From: Gelatoporia subvermispora B
Taxonomy: Eukaryota > Basidiomycota > Agaricomycetes > Polyporales > Gelatoporiaceae
DNA length: 64,000 nucleotides
Direction: 5' to 3'
Assembly: GCA_000320605.2 (NCBI GenBank)
Contig: KB445805.1
Location: forward strand, 434,001-498,000
A model generated the notes under the pieces. That model did not search any database, was not told the DNA's origin, and was given only the letters and a program-made list of their open reading frames with translations. The position numbers were made by a program, and so were the translations under genes. Below, one piece after another: positions 23,582 to 36,757 of this stretch. Positions within the stretch are counted from its first letter, which is position 1; each line of letters starts with the position of its first letter.

Positions 23582-25599
23582 TTTCTGTAGGTCCTGTGTT
23601 ACCGGGAACCTAGAGGGGAGAGTCGAGGAGGGGAGGAAAGAGTGCCCGGACGAGATGAGTCGAGTCAAGTCGAACGAGCAGATAGTGCCAGTGGCGCAGG
23701 TCGGGAATAGCCAATCAGGGTCCGATCTTTCAACTTTCTGCATGCGATCTTATCTATAACTCCTCGCGCAGATTAGATCTGGATAGGCATGTTCCAAGAT
23801 TAGATTAGATTCCAGGCCATGATTGGTGGGCATGCTACAGCATACAAATCGAGGAACTGCAATGACCATGAGCGTCGTGAACGGCATGCCGGTGATGATG
23901 ATACATATGTCCAGAACTCAAAGGGCGGTATTATAGTCGAGAAATCCGAATGATAGAGTAGACCCGCATCGAAAAAATGATGCCGGGCATCCGTCCCCCC
24001 GCAAGGAATGACCGCAGGCCCCCACCCCCTCCTACATCTTCGCCGAATGTCCGTTTGGTCTCGCCCCCCGCACCCACGTCGGCGGCGACACATAGTTATT
24101 CTTTGCCTTGGCATCCGCCGCTCGCCATCGTCGTTTGCTCTCCTCTGATTCCATCTTCCATGCTGCTGCGATAGCTTGAGCGGGGCTCAATTGCGGAGAC
24201 GGTGGTGGTGTCCGATCTGGACGGTGTTTCGATGGCGAGGGAGGGTCAGATGCCATCTAGATAGCGCAGGATCGTGAGTAACCACCGGGATGCGCGTTCG
24301 GTAGATATAGCGTACGAGGGTGGTCGTGAGGGGGTCATAACTTTGGCTTAGCGGCAGGCAAGGTTCATTCTTATATAATATGGGCCTGAGCTTCCGAGAT
24401 ATCTCGGGGACCGAACGAACCGCGGCAATGAAGGCCCCGAGCACCAAAGAAATCTCGAGCACAGAGAGCACATACGATGTGCCGTAAAAAGCATGAAACG
24501 AAGCAGCATTGTCGTGCCGAAAAAGGAAAGTTGAAGGAGCACGGTGCAAATGGGAATGCAGGATCAGGTGCAGCTGACGACTCAATAACGCGTACCGCTT
24601 GGCGGGTACCGCAGGGAATGCGGCGAGGGAATTGCAAAGAAAGGGCAAAGATGTTGGCCGGCGCGGTGCCGCGTATGGTAGGCGCAAAGATAGACGGCCC
24701 ATGCTCGAGGGTCGCTGACAGTCCGAAACGCGTGTCGCGACTCCAGGCCCGCGCAAAGTTGCACTCGAAGCGGCCAACAATGAGGCCCAGTCCCGGAGGA
24801 TTTTGGCCCAGTCACTTCCTCGAGTAAAGCGCGACGGGTTCGCAGATCCGCGATAACGTTTCAACCACAGCACTGTCGCCGCGCATCTGGCGGTCTTCTT
24901 CAGGTCCGCTTCGAACAAAGACGCGAAGGCAAGGGCAAGTATGCGCAAAGCAGCTGTCGTCTCGCATAGCATGTGGCGTCGGTGGACGTGCCCCGCGTGT
25001 TGATGTTGTCCCGCGGTGAGACGCGTACATCGGACAGACCTGGCTGACCGCGCGAACAGAAACCGCAGCGTGCACTCAACCGCGACCTGCGGCAGACGCG
25101 TGTCGTTTGACGCGACGCCGCATTCGGGAGCGCGGACCCAGGCGACATACGACTCCGAGAGATCCCATAGGTCGTCCAGTCCCAAGAAAGCCGCCGTGGA
25201 TAAGCCGAGGAGGCCTGAAGACGCTGACCGCGATCCACCGTGCGTTATCCCGTATGGTGGTCAATCTGGAGCATCACAACGTTGTGTGCAGTCCCCCAAG
25301 ATTAGCGAGAGGCAGGGATATTTTGCAATTTTACAATGCGTTTTTGCAGGAGTGCAGCAGAGAGGACACCAGTTGCGAAGAGGTAGTGAGGGCAGAGGCC
25401 AAACACGAGGTGATCATGCATGTTGACTTGAGCGCGGCTGGCGGACGGTCAGCCTGAGTAAGCCAGCGTAAGCCATGTGTAAGGTGTGTGACTGTAAAGC
25501 CCGAGTGCTGCCCGTTCTCAGGAAACATATCTTGTCCGCATCCTCTTCACCATATCGCTAAGAATCTTTGGTCGTTCGCTGGGGAGACCCATCTTGAAG
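23582..25599. other. intergenic with unsupported long frames
   Basis: Between the divergent carrier and Nudix genes. It contains a 332-codon minus frame (24187-25185) without protein-like composition and a small minus frame (24256-24032) whose sequence around AIAAAWKMESEESKRRWRA resembles an HMG-box helix. No complete gene is supported. Confidence 0.4.
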
Positions 25600-27339
<1,740 letters not shown>

Positions 27340-27482
27340 TGACGTAGATGTATAGAATATAGGATGTGTCGCTTGCAATGGATGTATGGTTAGAAGCTGG
27401 AACGCGTCGTGATGTATGCAATTGTGACCGCACGGAGATGTGTGGAGTGGGACAACCTGACAGATCTTCGGATGTACAAGAT

Positions 27483-29468
27483 TCACCGTTTAGCCTTCTT
27501 ACCTCTGCCGTCCGCTTCGTTCTCCCGCGTCCGTTTCTTGTCCTTCCCCGACTTGCCTTTCTGCGTAGCTAGCAGAGCTTCAACCTTCTGCAAAGCACCG
27601 CGCAGGATTCTCTTCTCTCCAAGCCGGACAACGACCGCATTGCGCTTGTTGAATGACAAATTCACCGCCGAATCAGGTCCGAGCAGCGACTCATCCTCCT
27701 TCACAAGGGTGAGCGGAAAGCGATAGCAATATATCAGGCGTAAGGCTTACCTCAATAGTAGTGGGATATTCCTTCAACCGTTCCTTGAGTACGTCGACAA
27801 TTGCTGGAAGGAGCTCCAGCTCGAGCTTGCCTTTCGGCAGCTTACCCTTGGCCTTGACCTTATTCCACTCGTCTTTCGTGAGGGAGAGAAGCCGGATGAA
27901 TGAGAGGAGTTCTTCCGGCACCTCGCAGTCTGTCATCAGCACAAACGTGCTTCGAGCGGGGCTGTCAGAACACACAAAACAGCGCCCGAAGCAGCGGGGG
28001 AACACGCACTCGTCGTCGGCTTCTTCTAGCCAGAAGTCCACACGGACCTGGAGATCGCCCGCGGCTTTACGTGCTTTACGTACGGCGGAGACGACTAAAT
28101 CTGCGCGGATCTCGACCACGTCGGCGGGGTTGCCCTCTCCAGAGAGGGGCTCGCCTAGCGGAACAACGTCGACATGACCATATCGCCGGAGTAGGTCCGA
28201 GTTTGGGGGATCGCCGTATGTGTTCCACTTACGAATTATACGTCAGTGTTTCGGGCCGTCATAGTGTCAGACGAAGAGCTCACTATTTGCTCTCCAGCAT
28301 TGATGGGTTTGGTCGCTACCATTTTGAGATAATGCTCCTCGTAGAAGAGCTTTGCCTGTTGGAAGGATACATCAGAACGCGAGTATGTCTTATGCCGGCG
28401 GACACATACATTTTCGGACTCGAATCTAGCGTTTAGCATGTCGGCCATTGGAACCATCGCCACGTCCGCAGGGGTTTCGGCATCTTCATCGTCATCGGTG
28501 TTGCCGTCAAACGCGCTGTCCAGCTGAGATACTTCTTCCTCGTGTGGTGGTTCGATACTATCCGCGGTGGTGTCACCAGATGGATTGTCGGCGTCGACGT
28601 CCATGCCGTTTGGGTCGTCGCTGTGTGGCGCGTCGCCGTGCGTTTCACTCTCGTCACTTTCGTGCCCGTCGTCGCCCCTCCATGGCTCTACGTGGAAACT
28701 CCTGGAAAGGATGCGGCTTCCCATCATATGGTACCTTTCTAGAGCATAGAACTTGGGTATGGACCCTTCGAGGAACAGATCGGGGCGACTCTGGGATGTG
28801 CACACGTTGGTCAACTGCACCTCCGCTACAAGGCAGCTCTACAGTGCACCTTTATCGCTGGAATAAGCTTCTCATAGTAGTCGCGCTCGGCGTCGTCACG
28901 CCCGATTTTGTCTACGCAGTTGTTGTGAGTACGGCATCGACTGATTTCGGAGGTGAAGACAGACCTACCACAGCGGTACCCTTGAGTTCCTGAATTTCCT
29001 CCTCGCTCCAAAACATCGGCGTCGTGAAGGTGTCAGGCATAGACGCTATGAACGCAATGAATATCACATGTAAATGGAACAGGCGGGATACGCACACATA
29101 TACTCGGACCACTTTGACGAGCCACCCAGTGATTCTTCCCACATCATGCACAGGATCAAGCCGACCCATCCTTCATGCAGCCCGTGTTGTTTCCATGCCT
29201 CGATCCCAAACCTGGTCGGTAGAGAAGATGTACGCAAAGACAGCGTGAGACCTCGAGGGATGGAAAACAGTGCGTGTCCTTCCTATGCAATTTCAGCATT
29301 GAACACCACGTCAAGTGGGACGTAGTATACCGGAATATCCCTGAGCGCAATAGCCCCTCGACCCGAGTCAGGGAAGATCGCAAAACCCATAGCGCTTGCA
29401 TCTAGTTCGCCACCCTGTTCGCGAAACCAGGTCGTAAAGTTGTCCATATTCGCAACTTCTGCGGTCAT
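27483..29468 (-). CDS. RKM4: SET-domain ribosomal lysine methyltransferase, RKM4/SETD6-like
   Basis: Minus strand, exons 29468-29331, 29282-29096, 29045-28965, 28911-28850, 28790-28410, 28355-28284, 28227-28010, 27961-27751 and 27698-27483, 521 aa. The split SET domain starts with GRGAIALRDIPEG, continues through MFWSEEE, SRPDLF, MGSRILSRSF and ADMLNARF, and closes with KPINAGEQI and WNTYGD, where Tyr311 is the conserved catalytic tyrosine. A Rubis-substrate-binding-like C-terminal domain follows, ending in a Lys/Arg-rich tail that could be a nuclear signal. An Asp/Glu-rich insert of about 80 residues separates SRSFHVEPW from ADMLNARF. Yeast Rkm4 monomethylates ribosomal protein Rpl42. Exon 7 could also be read through its 48-nt intron (28009-27962) in frame; splicing gives the better family match. 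Confidence 0.85.
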
Positions 29469-30316
29469 CTTCACAGACCCACTGGTTCAAGAGTACAGCA
29501 CAGGTAACAAGGGACGAGGATGTGAACCGAACAGAAAGGCCTCGTTGTGGTTTCGGAGTCTAGGATGTGCTCCTCCTTCAATCCTATCCTGAGAAATTCG
29601 GAGAGCGCGCCTCCCTTCAGCGCTTCACGAAATACCGCACGTGCTCGATACTGTAGTAAGTGCCGAAGTGGTTCAAGTTTCACCCTGTATGTTTGCACTG
29701 ACCACTTTTTCTGCACTGCATCTACCGCTTAGATTCGAGCGTGAATGCGGCTCGCTTGACAAAGTCGGCAGGCGTACTCATCTGCAATTTCGAAGACAGT
29801 GCAGATCTTTAATCGTTCAAGCCACAGTGGTGCAGAAGTTGTCGCAGCCCATAAGCTGGAAGCTGTTGTGACTGGTCTCAGTCTGATGCGGCCTCAGAAA
29901 GGTGGATCACGCTCATTTATTCTCACTCCCATTGTCGCTGCCAGCATGCGGCCTCGTTAGCACATTTCAAGGGACCATGTCCTGGAATCAGGCCGGCCCA
30001 CCCTAACGGTCAACTCACGAGTGGCGTCCCGTCGTAATTCATATAACATCGCCCGTATTAGTCTTTCCTGGTCAAATCTACGGCAACCTGAGCCACGATG
30101 TGACCGCTCTATGCATATAACGGTGAAAGCTTCTGGTTTTAGATCTAATGATATATCTTTGCAACCTCCGTGCTTTGGCCCGCGGCCGCCCGCCGCTTAG
30201 ACCTCACTGCCAACGGAGAATTTTCGATCGGAGTCAGCTCAATAACAGCACAGCCTCGTGAACCAAATTATAAAGACAACTACAGGCATGCAACCGACTG
30301 CACCTCATTCACCTCC
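29469..30316. other. divergent promoter region
   Basis: Lies between the RKM4-like gene and the Gly/Ser-rich gene. A TATAAAG at 30269-30275 fits the latter's start at 30317. No other feature seen. Confidence 0.45.
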
Positions 30317-31338
30317 ATGTTTATTCCCCTGCTAACGCCACGGAACGAACTCGTTGCCCGCAAAGGTGGTGGCGGAGGGCATGGGTCCTCATCAAGTGGC
30401 CATAGCAGTGGGCATTCCGAGGGGTCCTCCGCAAAGTCGTCCTCCTCAAAGACCAGCAGTGCCTCCGGTCAACGCAGTGTCCCCCTCTCCGGCGCAACAG
30501 GCGGCAAGAGCACTGCGGAGGCGTATGGTCCTGGTGGTGGCCGCGCGGCGACCATCCCCGTCGGGCAGCCATTCGGCGGACGCACGGCTGGTGGCGGTAC
30601 AAGGGCGCAAGTTTATGGGTCATCGTGAGCCGTCTTGTTCATTATACAAGTTCAAACTGACATTTGTTGCAGGTACTACGGCAGTGGTTATCCAGGTATC
30701 ACGGGTATTGGAGTCGACGACAGGAACTTCCCGTTCGTGTACTGGCCGGTTGTTTGGACCCCTGGGTATTCGTACTACCCGCCATACATAACTCATACAG
30801 GGGTGCGTGGTTCAACCGTCGTGGTCACTAGACATGCCTCTAATCTTGTGTCTTTGAACAGTACGGCAGAGCGGATAATACTAGCCGCGTTGGGGGTCCC
30901 ATGGCCACAGCTATCTTCTCGTCTGACTCCAACAACAGCACGTTCAGGATTCTCGCGGACAACAGCACTGTGGCGTCGTTGATAACCTCGATCCATGCTA
31001 ATTGCTCCTACAGCGGCTCGTCCTCAACGGCCCCAACTCCGTACAACGGCTCTGCCACGTCTTGGCCCTTACCAGAGCAGGTTATACAATACTACCGTGC
31101 AAGCAGCGCAACGCTCTCTCTGGACAGCTACAACAACACCGATGCGCTTCAGGGTAGCACCACGACTGCGATTCCTCTGCCTTCTTGGGTGGATACTGTA
31201 TTGCTCGATTGCCTCAATAACACGATCGGCGAGGCCATCCCGCTGGTCAGTGGCGCAGGCATCAACACCAATCTGCCTCCGCTTAATGCGGCCGCATTTG
31301 TGTGCATTCTGTTTTGGTTGTTCAGTGCTCTTGCATGA
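30317..31338 (+). CDS. Gly/Ser-rich protein with C-terminal hydrophobic tail, unknown
   Basis: Exons 30317-30624, 30673-30802 and 30862-31338 give 304 aa. The start follows a TATAAAG by about 40 bp. An upstream in-frame ATG-like extension exists but lacks protein-like composition. After a short basic start (RNELVARKGGGGGHG) comes a Ser/Gly/Lys low-complexity segment, then an aromatic, conserved-looking core (YPGITGIGVDDRNFPFVYWP). A Ser/Thr/Asn-rich part with several N-glycosylation sequons (NSS/NNST types) follows, and a hydrophobic tail AAAFVCILFWLFSALA. The tail suggests a GPI or tail anchor, yet no N-terminal signal peptide is seen, so an upstream exon may be missing. It resembles Agaricomycete uncharacterised cell-surface proteins; no named domain is recognised. 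Confidence 0.7.
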
Positions 31339-31653
31339 TTTCGGACTAACGCATCCTTCCACTGCTTGGACTGCCATGCCCCTGTCTTTATGCAACATGT
31401 ACGTCTCGTTCGTAGTACATGGACATTCCGATGCAATATGATCTATGTATACTTGCTGGCTCGTACCTACCTACGCCAAACATCAGATCGCGAATTCTGC
31501 TCGGAATATCACGATCGTCAAGTACTCCAATACGTGTACTGTCTGACCACCAAGATACCATTTCCGGGGACGCTAGGGAGCGCTCGATGTACTCTAAGCT
31601 TACACCACAAGATAAGTGACTGCGACTCTGCATGGCTTCCCCATATACCACGA

Positions 31654-34600
31654 TTATAGGTGCGTGTTGTTCCACACACTTCTCACGACGAAGTCAGCTG
31701 GGTCTGGGTTTGCCACCTTCGAGAGCGCTTGGCTTGACACAAATTTGACTAGTCATGACAAATTCAGGCAGACTTCGATGAAGCAGACTCATCTTACTCA
31801 CCCGTTCGCTCGATCCCAGGGATCAGGTAGAATCCGTTGAGCGGGCTCCCAGTCGTGGCATCGGTGAAGTAACCAACAGTGCCTGATGGATGGTCGAGCC
31901 ACGTCCAAGCCGCCACACCTGTTTTCGCTGCTACCGTGAAGGTGAAATCCTCCGAATGAGTCAGAGTGACCGATGGCTCGACAAGGTTTGCCTCAGCTAG
32001 GGACACCGGGGTAAACTGTTTGAGAATATATTCGAAGATCAGCAATGCGGTCTCGAGTCTGGCAGAAGAGGAACTGACATATTGCTCATGCGTTATCGTC
32101 TCCCCATCGACCTTCGCGGTGAGGTTGAGAAGCATCCAGACATCTTCGGCATCATGTCCGGACGGCAGAATCGTATCTAATCCTTGGCCCTGGAAGATGA
32201 CTGAATTATTCAGTGAGGGGACCGTGAAATGGTGTGTCGACGACTCGAGCACTTTCCCCGCCCAAGTGTACCACGTGAGCTGAGCAGTCCCACTGACAGG
32301 CTCCCATTTATCCGAAGTCACGAGGACTTCCAGTGTCTGATTGTCCGGTGTCCAGAACGGGTAGACGACGACTGGTGTGTAGATATTCGCCATGCCGTAG
32401 TTGAGTACCTTCCACCGGCCGGAGTATTCGACCGACGACCAGCTGACACCTTGCCAGATGTCGTTGAGCTGCCACACGAGTGCGCCTAAGTTATTCTCGC
32501 CGAGCCCCGCCCCACGTCGGTACCATGCGATTTCGGATACCATGTTTAAGGATTGGAACACTTGTGTGCTCCAGCACCATTGCGCGAAAGTCTGGTTAGA
32601 GTCTGAGGTACCCGGGGTCGGCAGCCAAGCCTCAACTGCCATCGTCATCTGGCCTTGACCCTGAGGAGCATTTGGGTTGGGCCAGGCAAGGCTGCCGGCA
32701 GGAGGGTGATGATCACGGGACATGACGACCGTCGAATTGAAAGAGAAGTCTTCAGGGGACAACAGAACTTCTTCCCAACTATAGAAGGATGGCATGGAGT
32801 GGAAGCTGATTTAAGAGCTGCTTAGCTGGACGGGTTCGGCGCATAGCTCCATAAATGTAGCTTACCCGAATTCGTTGACAAATCTGCTTTCTAGGTCAGA
32901 TCAAATTTAGGACCGGAGCTTAATGAGAGACTTGCCTTGCGACTGGATATGTGCTGTAATTGAAGGCCTGGCTGGCATCGTAATTGTACCGCTCTGCATC
33001 GAACATCAGGCCAATGCGCATATATCTTGTGAATAAATACGTACCGCTATTGCCGTATATGAATCCGGGCGTCTTATTGTCAAACCGAATGACGTAGGGA
33101 TCCAAGCTCAGAACGCCGCTGGTGGTAGAGCAATCCGTATATGCCACCTAACAAACGATGTTTCAGAAGGATTTCACGTGTACGTCAGTGACCAAACATA
33201 CCGAAGATTCCTCCTGGAAGGTTATGTCATGTAGGAAGTCTCCGAAAAGCTCCACAAACTGGTGATCGAGACGTAGTCAACATGACAATTCAAACAAACG
33301 AAGTGACGGACGCACCTCGTCCAGATAATGCGTTCCATTAGGTAGCGTCTGGTTGATTGTGATTACGATTCCTTCGATTTCGTTCCCTCCAGCCCATTGT
33401 GCGTTGCTCGGGTGCTTGTTGATGCGACGAACATTCTGTCGTACTTCTGGGTCGATGGAGTCCAACAACCAACTATCGACAGGGTACGTGGCATCCGAGA
33501 AGATCATCTCAGACCAGGCGAGGATCCCAAGCTCATCGCACGCCGAGTAGAAATCATAGACTCCAGTGAGCTCATCAGACGGTTGGTAGATTCCGCCGCC
33601 CCAGACTCGAAGCTAATTCAGGATCATATAAGTTTCACCCTTGACGCATCAAAGCGGCCGCCCACCATGTTTTGTCCGCTTTTAACAGCGCTCTCAAGCA
33701 CCCAGCCTACCTGGTCGGAGGTCATCCGAGCGTAAAATGGATCGAATGGGATGATGTTCGTTCCTTTCGTGAAGAATGTTTTGCCATTGATCGAAAAGTG
33801 CCACTGGTCGCCAGGAGTGATCCCGCGCGTCTGAACGTCCTCCTGGGAGTAGGGCGTTTGCAGCAGCTCGATCGTGCGGAACCCACTACGCAGCGTGAAG
33901 CTCGCAGTCTGCGCTGACCTTCCACTGGGCAGAGAGAGCGTGATTGTGAAGTTGTAAAGCTTGGGGTCGCCGAGGTCGTGTGTGAACCAGCGCTCGGGGA
34001 TACTATCGGAAACCCTGAAGCTCGCAGAAACAAGTGTAGGCGACTTCGTGGATGCAGGAATAGACCCAACAGAGAGGGGTTGAGAGGTAAGATGCAACTC
34101 CGGAATGGATATGGTGATCGTCGGGTGTTCACTGGCGGTCAGTGATCTGACGGACAGGGTTACATTCACAAGCCAATCTGCACCTTGGTCTGGCGTCGAG
34201 ATAGGTGTCTGTCCAACCTTCGAGATTTCGAGAGACGACTCCTCAATGAAGATGCTACCGCTTTCGGACGATAGCAGCGGATGGGAAGCGGGTGTGGTGG
34301 AGTGCGAGGAGGATTCCGATAGCGTGACGAGATACGCTGGTTTGAAGATGCCACTCGGCACAAATGCGGGTCCCTAAGCAATCGTAAATGACTATTTCTA
34401 ACGTGCATGATCGGTGCCCTACCCAGTCCCAGCCGAAGTCTGATTGTGTCTTCCGGATGAACTGCCGCACTTCCGCATACTCGAACTATAGCAATGTCAA
34501 ATTACAGGTCATAGGAAAAACGTTTGGTTCTCACGTCAGGAGTTGGTGAGTATTCTGCGTCGGGTCGGGATGATGCATTCATTCCGTAGTACCACGCAGA

Positions 34601-35171
34601 TTCGAAGGCCACTGTGACGTTGTTATTGTGTTCAAGAGGTGATGCCAGGAGATCAGTGACGTCATATACATATTGCTGGAACTGATTATCGACCCAAGCA
34701 ACGGGATGTCCAGCTACGGTCTGTGAGAATCTTGAGTGAGAGGTTAATTCTCGACGTTTCATGACGCCACGCACGATGTTAGCAATCGTGTCCAAGCCAT
34801 AGAACACCAGCAGGGCCTTCTGTGACTCGCGAGACTCAAATGATTTCGTGATTGGCGTTAGGTCGGCTGTATAGGTCCAGTTGTCGTTCACGACCCATCT
34901 TTCAGTGAAGTCTATTCGATTTGGGTGTCAGCGCTATATCCGGGCTCACACATTGTAGGGACGAAGTACCGTTGATACCCAGAAGCGGCTCGGTGATAAT
35001 GCCGGCTTTCGCGAGGTCAAGGTGCGCCTGGGAAGGAATGGTCGCCGGGATCACGATGGAGCCATTCTGGTTCTTGAGTGTCCATTCGAGGTTCGACAGG
35101 CTGAATACCTCGGCGAGTACAAGCGCCGGAGTACACGCAGCGACGGCGGCGCTCAGTAGGTTAGCCCACAT
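31654..35171 (-). CDS. secreted beta-mannosidase, glycoside hydrolase family 2
   Basis: Minus strand, 12 exons: 35171-34952, 34911-34775, 34720-34535, 34485-34423, 34373-33666, 33612-33316, 33258-33202, 33147-33045, 32993-32936, 32883-32866, 32805-31802 and 31748-31654; 981 aa. The signal peptide is MWANLLSAAVAACTPALVLA. A GH2 jelly-roll domain and Ig-like domain precede the TIM barrel. The acid/base Glu516 is in GGNEIEG and the nucleophile Glu614 in NEFG. Many N-glycosylation sequons fit secretion. It removes terminal beta-mannose from mannan oligosaccharides and N-glycan cores. The nucleophile is encoded on an 18-nt micro-exon preceded by a GC-AG intron (32935-32884, donor GCAAGT). Intron 1 is only 40 nt. 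The last exon restores the family C-terminus (NPDPADFVVRSVWNN); reading on into intron 31801-31749 would stop early. Confidence 0.92.
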
Positions 35172-36757
35172 CGTGCAGACGCAAGCGATGGCTGCATCTC
35201 GGGATATGAGCGTGCTTTATACTGGGATCGAAGAGGCGCATAGGCCGGATTTGCGAAACGTCGAGGCGAGTACACATGACCGCTGGCGAAGCACGAGTTG
35301 CAGACTTGCAGGCAAAGCCGAGACAGGTGACTATGGAAGAGGCAGGACATTGTGACGTAACGGTCATTCAAAAAGCGGACCGTGCTGTTTCCGTGATGGA
35401 GTAGGTAAATCTGAACGGCTGAGGATGGAACGCTGTAGAACGATAACGGGTGAACAGTAAAATGTAGGCAACTGCTCACGAAGAACTCCGTTCAGGAGTT
35501 ATCTAATGTAGATGTATGTTTACCATCTATCCAGGAGCGGGCTTCAAGGCTGGTACGTTTGACGACATCGCTGAATCTCTCATATCTCGTATACCAGGAC
35601 GGAGACCATGTGTGTTGCAGCACACACTTGATTGCATATACCTTGCATCTCTGAGAACGATCATCTGACCTTCTGCCGGAGAAAAGAAGAGTCGATTGAG
35701 TGAGCGGAATAACAACGCGTGCGCATCGAAGTTGATGGAGCAGGTCACCAAGACCGAAGGCAAAGGAGGACCCGCAAGCGGACCGTCGGGCGACTAGTCG
35801 CAAAGACTTGACGCCGACGTCGAACACAATGGTGGGCGTCAATGCTGCTCGACGCTCTCAATCATCACAACACAGCGGAGCGAACGCTTTCGTTGGTGTC
35901 TATGTGTAGTCGACCACCTGAGTCTTCAGCGCGTCTCACGGTCTTGTTGAAGTGCCGATCTCAGCACTCTTCTTCCAGTCATTCAGGATGCTTACTGTCA
36001 TCTGTTAGCTTGTGCGTCTGACAGACTCAGGACACCATTATACCTGTATTGGTGTGACGCACGGAGTGCTGTGCAGATAGTAACAAGCGACCCGCATCAA
36101 TATTATGGAGCATCACTTCGGTAGCATGCTCTCAGTGGATATGTCTGGAAATTTCTCAGCATAGCTTCTCACGTAAATATGCCACGGGTGCTCCTAGAGA
36201 GGACAATCGTTCCTTCACAAATTTCTCCACTCACCTGAGAACCTGAACTCTTGGATCTCATGAAGCGACGACGACAGTTGTGGTTTAAGCTGTAGCATGC
36301 TTTGCGTAGCATGCTTTGCTGAGGAGCGGACTCGGGAGGGTCAGAACCTATGGATGTCGTGGCAGTGACGGCACACACCCTCGGTCGGCGAAACGACGAT
36401 CATTTGACAAGTTCCAGCGGGGACCCTTCCGAGTGCACGGAATGTTCCCAGGCGTCGGTCTTATAGAAGAAGATCTGTGCGGGGGCGCCATAGGTTGGAT
36501 CCACCGCGACCAGCCAATTACGTGTGTGAGTATTCTCAGCGAAAGCGTTACTGGGCACAGAATCATTGAGCCCTTTTTTGCTGAGTTGCTGTCATAGTTT
36601 ACTTGAGGCACTGGCACAAGGAGCTTCAGCAACATGGTTTCGATGTCAGTTCTAAACAATCCAGAATTTCCGAGCTTCTTGCAGCAACTATACTTCGTCA
36701 AGGTACGCACGACCACCTTGGCTGCGCCATAATTTCCCCTCATATCAAGCAAACAGT
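35172..36757. other. intergenic, nothing recognised
   Basis: Divergent spacer between the beta-mannosidase and the DUF6533 gene. Short frames here have no splice support or protein-like pattern. Confidence 0.45.

Noticed and set aside
24187..25185. 332-codon minus-strand open frame
   Set aside because: Long only because the region is GC-rich. Composition is Arg/Ser/Leu-heavy without domains or conserved pattern, and it overlaps other frames of equal quality.
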